NCBI GenBank assembly: GCA_964613615.1
Contig: CAZTIB010000239.1
Location: 1-9,552, forward strand
Direction of reading: 5' to 3'
From: J054 sp964613615
Lineage (GTDB): Bacteria; Pseudomonadota; Gammaproteobacteria; Steroidobacterales; GCA-2729495
Length of the DNA: 9,552 nt
In this document: piece by piece, positions 5,816 to 9,552 of the stretch
Layout of the letters: every line of letters begins with the position of its first letter
Position numbering within the stretch: position 1 is the stretch's first letter
Notes under the pieces: generated by a model
Database searches by the model: none
What the model saw: the letters and a program-made list of their open reading frames with translations, nothing else
What the model was told of the DNA's origin: nothing
Made by a program: the position numbers and the translations under genes

Positions 5816-7099
5816 TTAACGAATTCGCAGGATTTTCATCGGGAACAGGTCGCCAACCGGTCCGGTGGACTCGCCGGCACTGCGGCCGGGCACCGGAAAC
5901 AGTCGGGCGGTCAGCGGCTTGTCGAGCTTCACCGCCAGGCTGGCCACGTCCAGGAGGATGCGCCGCAGATCCGGGATGCTCGCATCGCCCGGCAGCGCCA
6001 CGGTGTCGAGGCCCGTGCCGCACACGGACGAATAGGCAAGCAGCGCGTCCAGGCTGAAATAGTCGTAGGCGCGACGCGCCAGCGTGGCGTCTTCCATCGG
6101 CGGCAGAAACAGGCCCCGGTAGCCGGTCTGGCGCACCGGTACCGAGCGGACCACGCCGGTCAGCGTCCGGCACGCGGCGAGGGTCCCCGGTGCCCCGAAC
6201 GGCGCGCCGGTGAGAGCCTCCACGGCCGCGCCGATGCTGTTGGTGCCCCACTGGGCCGGCGTGGGATCGATGCCGCCGAATTTCCAGCCCGTGTCGCGTT
6301 CGATGTCTGCGCACAAGGCGGCGACGCGCCGGAGCACTTGCGCATAGGCAGCAGCCAGTGCCGGCCCCGCGGCCACCGGGTCCTGCCGTTCCCGGCAAAC
6401 GGACAAGAAGAGTCCGGCGGCTTCCAGCCCGACGGCGAAACGGTCGCCGCCGCCGTCGTGATAGCCCGCGGGAAAAAACGGGATGCCGGGCGCTACATTG
6501 GCGATGGCAGCAAAATTGAAATTGGCCGCCGCATCGGTGTCCGCAATCCGCCGAATGACCCTGGCGGCCGCGTCTACGGCCGGGCGCTGTATGTCCGTCG
6601 CGGCGCTGCCGATGACTATCGTCGAACTGATGCCCAGGGTCGCCGCCATCACCGCCGGCGCGATGGTCAACTCGGCGTCGTCGTCGATCCAGCGGGGTCC
6701 GATGGCCAGGGAATGCGGTTGCGCAGCAGCCTGCAGGACCTGCAAGAGTTCGCCAAATGCCGCCACCGGCATGTCGCGTGCATAGTCGGCCTGTGGCTGG
6801 GTCACGATTCGCGTGGTCTGTACCGTGAGTCCCGCGGCCTCCAGTCGCCGCCGTGCGGCGCCGAGAAAGGCATCGGCGCGTTTCACCGCCGCCTCCGGGT
6901 TGGCCGGATCTACCGTCACGCCGGCCGTAATCGTGCGAACCGGCACCGCAACATCGCTGGATCTGGATTCGCCAGCGCTGGCCAGCCGCTGGTAGGTGGC
7001 CGGCAGCGCGGCGGCCAGCAGCGCGGCGCCGGAGCCGAGCATGAATTCGCGTCGCGGCACCGGCGGGTTCAGGTCGTCTTTCATGGGCGGGGCCGTCAT
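5816..7099 (-). CDS. DUF711 family protein with Tat signal peptide
   Basis: A 427-residue protein matching DUF711 (UPF0210) over most of its length. Recognisable blocks are AGVTVDPANPEAAVKRADAF (59-78), IGPRWIDDDAEL (133-144), NFNFAAIANVAPGIPFFPAG (193-212), GGIDPTPAQWGTNSIGAAVE (275-294), TGYRGLFLPPMEDATLARRA (325-344) and SSVCGTGLDTVALPGD (357-372). Unlike what I know of the family, it begins with a twin-arginine signal: PRREFMLGSGAALLAAAL (15-32, Arg16-Arg17) with an ASA cleavage site at 40-42, so the folded protein is predicted to be periplasmic. Two starts are possible, Met1 (7099) or Met6 (7084). Neither has a clear ribosome-binding site, and both keep the Tat motif. DUF711 has no established reaction that I can name. 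It heads an operon with the Mer-like oxidoreductase and is divergent from another Tat-exported flavoprotein. Confidence 0.87.
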   Translation of the reverse strand: MTAPPMKDDLNPPVPRREFMLGSGAALLAAALPATYQRLASAGESRSSDVAVPVRTITAGVTVDPANPEAAVKRADAFLGAARRRLEAAGLTVQTTRIVTQPQADYARDMPVAAFGELLQVLQAAAQPHSLAIGPRWIDDDAELTIAPAVMAATLGISSTIVIGSAATDIQRPAVDAAARVIRRIADTDAAANFNFAAIANVAPGIPFFPAGYHDGGGDRFAVGLEAAGLFLSVCRERQDPVAAGPALAAAYAQVLRRVAALCADIERDTGWKFGGIDPTPAQWGTNSIGAAVEALTGAPFGAPGTLAACRTLTGVVRSVPVRQTGYRGLFLPPMEDATLARRAYDYFSLDALLAYSSVCGTGLDTVALPGDASIPDLRRILLDVASLAVKLDKPLTARLFPVPGRSAGESTGPVGDLFPMKILRIR

Positions 7100-7117
7100 A
7101 GAGGGGTCAACGCGGCC

Positions 7118-7123
7118 ATTATC
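7118..7123 (-). promoter_or_regulatory. Candidate -10 element for the DUF711 operon
   Basis: The minus strand reads GATAAT (5 of 6 to TATAAT) 18 nt before Met1 of the DUF711 gene. At 17-nt spacing the -35 position reads TTCCTG, which is a poor match. A transcript starting about 7 nt downstream would leave a leader of about 10 nt to Met1 or about 26 nt to Met6, slightly favouring Met6 as the real start. Confidence 0.25.
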
Positions 7124-7168
7124 AACCCATTTACCTGGTGCAGGAACGGTCGGGGCAGACCAGTGAGC

Positions 7169-7236
7169 GCGCGGGCGGGTAGTATCCGCTCGTGACCTTC
7201 GGTGAAGAATTCTATCTGACTACCCGCAGCCCGCGC
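7169..7236. repeat. Long bulged inverted repeat in the divergent intergenic region
   Basis: The left arm GCGCGGGC (7169-7176) pairs with GCCCGCGC (7229-7236), and GGGTAGT (7177-7183) pairs with ACTACCC (7219-7225). This makes 15 matched pairs with one 3-nt bulge (7226-7228) and a 35-nt loop. An alternative register pairs GCGGGTAGT (7175-7183) with ACTACCCGC (7219-7227) without interruption. It lies 40 nt before the ATG of the flavoprotein gene. It could be a leader RNA hairpin of that gene or part of a protein-binding region for the divergent pair. It does not match a riboswitch class that I recognise. Confidence 0.6.
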
Positions 7237-7276
7237 CTGTTGCAGAAACTCATGGCACGGCGGATACCGACAGCTA

Positions 7277-9214
7277 ATGGGTAACAGAAAAACACCGGCC
7301 GGTTTTAATCGCGGGATTACCCGGCGCGATTTCCTGAACGGTGCCGCGATGGGTGCCGGCGGCGCGCTGCTGGGCACGCCTGCGCCGGGCTTCGGCCAGC
7401 CGCAGGTCCAGGCCCCGCGGCCGTCACTGGATCCTGACTGGTACGGTTTTGGCGGGGTGGGGGATTACCGGCTGTCCCACGGCAATACCCCGGACGTCGT
7501 CGCGGCAGCGCACCGGTTGCGCGACGGCGAGTTCCCGACCAGCCTCCGGCAATTCAGCGAGGTGGAAGAATACGATCTCGTCATCGTCGGCGGCGGCATG
7601 GCTGGTCTCGGCGCTGCGCTGGAGTTCGCCAAGACCCGCAAGCCGGGCCAGACCTGCCTGATGCTGGATAACCACCCGATCTTCGGTGGCGAAGCGAAGG
7701 AAAACGAGTTCAACGTGAACGGCACCCGCCTGATCGGCCCGCAGGGTGCGAACGGGTTCTTCGTCCCGGCCGCGGTGGTGGACAACCCGGAGCGGGCAGC
7801 AGGCGACGCGCGCTACTACGCCGAACTCGATGTGCCGCGGGACTTCAGGCTGCAGGACTGGCCGGCGGATGCGGAACCGCTGCGCTTTTGCGCCGACAAC
7901 TACGGCTACCTGGTGCGGGGTTTGCAGGCAAACACCAGCGTCGGGCATTACTTTGACGACGGCGATTCGGCGCGGGGCAGTTGGGCGGTCGACATGTGGC
8001 GGCAGCGCCTGGCCAACACGCCGCTGTCGGCGGCCACTCGCAAGATGCTGGTGCAGTGGTATGAGACCGGCGCTACCAGGCAATTTGCGTCGAACGCCGA
8101 CGCGATGCGCGCCCTCGATACGATGTCCTACAGGGCGTTCCTCGAGACCGAACTGCAGCTGGGTCCGGACGCGGCGGCGCACGCGGACCTCTTCCTGGCC
8201 TCGGCCGCCGGCCTCGGCAGTGATGCGGTGTCGGCCTACGCCGCCTACCAGCTGCCGATGCCCGGCCTCGCAGACGTGCCACCCGCGGGACTGAAACGGT
8301 TTTCGTTTCCCGGCGGCAACTCGGGCTTCGTGCGCTATTTCCTGAAGCGCCTGATCCCGGCAGCCATCGCGGGGCGCCCCGACTTCGACGACATTATCAC
8401 CGGGCGGATCAACTTCGACGCCCTGGACCAGGCCGGGCAGCCGTTGCGCATCCGCCTGAGTTCAACAGCGCTCAGTGTCGCCCACGAAGGTGATCCCGAT
8501 TCAGCGGGCAGCGTGAGCCTGGTGTATATGCGTGACGGCGAGTTGCGCGGCATCCGGGCCAAGGCCGTGGTCATGGCCACTGGTGGCTGGATGAACCGCT
8601 ACGTGGTCCGGGATCTGCCCGATGACTATCGGCAAGCCTACGAGCAGTTTCAGCACGCGCCGTTCCTGGTGGCGAATGTCGCGCTGACGAACTGGCAGTT
8701 TCTCTACAAGCTGGGTATTACTGCGGCTATCTGGAACAAGGGTGAAGGCGACTTCGGCTACACCTGCAATATCCGCAACCCGATGCAGGTAGGCGACTAC
8801 CAGCCGCCGCTGGATCCGACACAGCCCACGGTGCTGTCTTTTTACACGCCGTTCTACTATCCCGGCCTGCCGGTGGCGGCGCAGTGCCGCGTGGGGCGCG
8901 CGGAACTGCTGTCTACGCCGTACCCGGTTTACGAAGAAAAGATTCTCGCGCAGATGCAGAAGCTGTTCGGGTCGGCGGGCTTCGACCCGGGCAGGGACGT
9001 CGCCGGGATCATCCTGAATCGCTGGGGCCACGCGTACTCGGTGCCGTTCCCGGGCTTCTACGGCGGCGCGACGGGCAATGCGCCGAGGGATGTGATTCGC
9101 AAGAACTACGGCCGCATTGCCTTCGGCCACTCGGAACTGGACGGGCTGCAGCACTGGGGACCCGCCGCGGACGAGGGGCGGCGCGCGTTCAACCAGTTGC
9201 GCGACGCGATCTAG
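7277..9214 (+). CDS. Tat-exported FAD-dependent oxidoreductase, spermidine dehydrogenase (SpdH)-like
   Basis: A 645-residue flavoprotein. The N-terminus carries a Tat signal, ITRRDFLNGAAMGAGGALLG (14-33, Arg16-Arg17), indicating export of the folded, FAD-loaded enzyme. DWYGFGGVGDYRLSHGNT (54-71) is a block I associate with SpdH-type proteins. The FAD dinucleotide-binding fold follows: YDLVIVGGGMAGLGAALEFA (99-118), with GGGMAG at 105-110 and Asp131 in LMLDNHPIFGGEAKENEF as the likely ribose-binding acid. ATGGW lies in the second FAD region. RWGHAYS (582-588) and FGHSELDGLQHWGPA near the end complete the cofactor site. No other start is in frame upstream, and the ATG has no obvious ribosome-binding site. 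Pseudomonas SpdH oxidises spermidine in the periplasm, but this broad family has many members of unknown substrate, so the spermidine role is only a suggestion. Electron acceptor genes are not seen here. Confidence 0.85.
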   Translation: MGNRKTPAGFNRGITRRDFLNGAAMGAGGALLGTPAPGFGQPQVQAPRPSLDPDWYGFGGVGDYRLSHGNTPDVVAAAHRLRDGEFPTSLRQFSEVEEYDLVIVGGGMAGLGAALEFAKTRKPGQTCLMLDNHPIFGGEAKENEFNVNGTRLIGPQGANGFFVPAAVVDNPERAAGDARYYAELDVPRDFRLQDWPADAEPLRFCADNYGYLVRGLQANTSVGHYFDDGDSARGSWAVDMWRQRLANTPLSAATRKMLVQWYETGATRQFASNADAMRALDTMSYRAFLETELQLGPDAAAHADLFLASAAGLGSDAVSAYAAYQLPMPGLADVPPAGLKRFSFPGGNSGFVRYFLKRLIPAAIAGRPDFDDIITGRINFDALDQAGQPLRIRLSSTALSVAHEGDPDSAGSVSLVYMRDGELRGIRAKAVVMATGGWMNRYVVRDLPDDYRQAYEQFQHAPFLVANVALTNWQFLYKLGITAAIWNKGEGDFGYTCNIRNPMQVGDYQPPLDPTQPTVLSFYTPFYYPGLPVAAQCRVGRAELLSTPYPVYEEKILAQMQKLFGSAGFDPGRDVAGIILNRWGHAYSVPFPGFYGGATGNAPRDVIRKNYGRIAFGHSELDGLQHWGPAADEGRRAFNQLRDAI

Positions 9215-9229
9215 CGCGGTTCACCGCGC
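9214..9229 (+). terminator. Hairpin directly after the flavoprotein stop, possible terminator
   Basis: GCGCGGT (9214-9220) and ACCGCGC (9223-9229) are perfect complements, forming a GC-rich stem of at least 6 bp closed by TTCA. The hairpin starts on the last base of the TAG stop. The following bases, GTCTGTTAG, are only mildly T-rich, so intrinsic termination would be weak. A second, looser pair, GTTAGC (9234-9239) with GCTAAC (9263-9268), lies in the same convergent gap. Confidence 0.4.
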
Positions 9230-9278
9230 GTCTGTTAGCCCGACGCCCGCGTCTCCTGCCCCGCTAACCAGGCGCGCT

Positions 9279-9552
9279 TCAGTCGCTGGCGATGCTGGCT
9301 TCCAGCGAATGGGCGTAGCCGTCGTCGCGGATGCGGGGGCCGGCGCCGAGCAGGTAGGCCTCGTCCGCTTCGATGCCCGTGGTGGAGACCAGCCGATTCA
9401 TGAAATTGAACAGGCAGGTCACCAGGACCGCATCCTCGATCGCGTCGTCGTCCCAGCCGGCGGCATAAGCGGCTTCGAAGTCCGCGTCGGTGACCTTGTA
9501 GGCGGCTTCCGTGGTCTTGCGGCAGAGGGCAAACAGCGGTTTGAGCTGGTCA
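9279..9552 (-). CDS. Carboxymuconolactone decarboxylase/AhpD-like (peroxidase-related) protein, C-terminal part
   Basis: The minus strand is open from the window edge to a TGA at 9281-9279 and encodes 90 residues; the start lies beyond 9552. The translation has PLFALCRKTTEAAYKVTDAD (residues 5-24 of the fragment), then AAGWDDDAIEDAVLVTCLFN (30-49) and FMNRLVSTTGIE (50-61). This is the 'lt..d...L...G.sd..i.ea..v.a.fn..NRla...g' pattern of the C-terminal half of AhpD-like/CMD proteins and their peroxidase-related relatives. The Cys-x-x-Cys redox motif of active members would lie upstream, outside the window, so activity cannot be judged. It converges on the flavoprotein gene with a 64-bp gap. 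A role in peroxide detoxification beside an oxidase is possible but only inferred. Confidence 0.78.
   Translation of the reverse strand, partial: DQLKPLFALCRKTTEAAYKVTDADFEAAYAAGWDDDAIEDAVLVTCLFNFMNRLVSTTGIEADEAYLLGAGPRIRDDGYAHSLEASIASD

Noticed and set aside
5771..7195. A 474-codon open frame on the plus strand
   Set aside because: It lies opposite the DUF711 gene and the start of the LLM gene, has Arg/Gly/His-rich low-complexity translation and matches no family. It is a by-product of high GC codon use.
7192..7284. A 30-residue open frame starting at GTG, possible leader peptide of the flavoprotein gene
   Set aside because: It has no ribosome-binding site, overlaps both the long inverted repeat and the ATG of the next gene, and has no recognisable pattern.
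7096..7377. A 93-codon minus-strand frame across the divergent gap
   Set aside because: It overlaps the signal-peptide region of the flavoprotein gene and the 5' end of the DUF711 gene, and its translation resembles no family.
7424..8182. A 252-codon open frame on the minus strand, with another at 8501-9154
   Set aside because: Both are antisense to the flavoprotein gene and have no recognisable domain.
1..9552. CRISPR array, tRNA or rRNA gene, insertion sequence or phage gene
   Set aside because: I saw no regularly spaced direct repeats, no tRNA cloverleaf, no rRNA sequence, no transposase or integrase motifs and no terminal inverted repeats.

Overview
The window is GC-rich, densely coded DNA with bacterial ribosome-binding sites, ATGA stop/start overlaps and two twin-arginine (Tat) signal peptides. 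The MacA/LolD/FtsX-type export genes, the spermidine-dehydrogenase-like flavoprotein and the general gene style suggest a proteobacterium, most likely a free-living gammaproteobacterium. There is no rRNA or other marker gene, so this is an inference. I saw no tRNA, rRNA, CRISPR array, insertion sequence or phage gene.

Layout. (1) 1-2044, plus strand: the 3' end of a periplasmic adaptor gene, a LolD/MacB-type ATPase and an FtsX/MacB-type permease. They are joined by two successive ATGA overlaps and form a split MacAB-like exporter. (2) 2045-2160: a short gap between convergent genes, with one perfect 7-bp inverted repeat. (3) 2161-4741, minus strand: a three-gene coupled cassette, in transcription order sulfotransferase, GT8-like glycosyltransferase and 2-oxoglutarate/Fe(II) oxygenase. 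It looks less GC-rich than its flanks. (4) 4798-7099, minus strand: a Tat-exported DUF711 protein followed 22 bp later by a Mer-like LLM-class flavin/F420 oxidoreductase. (5) 7100-7276: a divergent intergenic region holding a long bulged inverted repeat. (6) 7277-9214, plus strand: a Tat-exported FAD oxidoreductase of the spermidine dehydrogenase type. (7) 9279-9552, minus strand: the C-terminal part of a carboxymuconolactone decarboxylase/AhpD-like protein, cut by the window edge.

How the genes may work together. The exporter genes form one transport unit of unknown substrate. The sulfotransferase, glycosyltransferase and oxygenase are translationally coupled and probably act in turn on one acceptor, such as a surface glycan, lipid or small metabolite, by glycosylation, sulfation and hydroxylation. 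The DUF711/LLM operon and the divergent flavoprotein share a control region and may belong to one redox pathway split between cytoplasm and periplasm. The cassette and the exported DUF711/LLM pair are the best candidates for undescribed biology here. No substrate can be read from the sequence.
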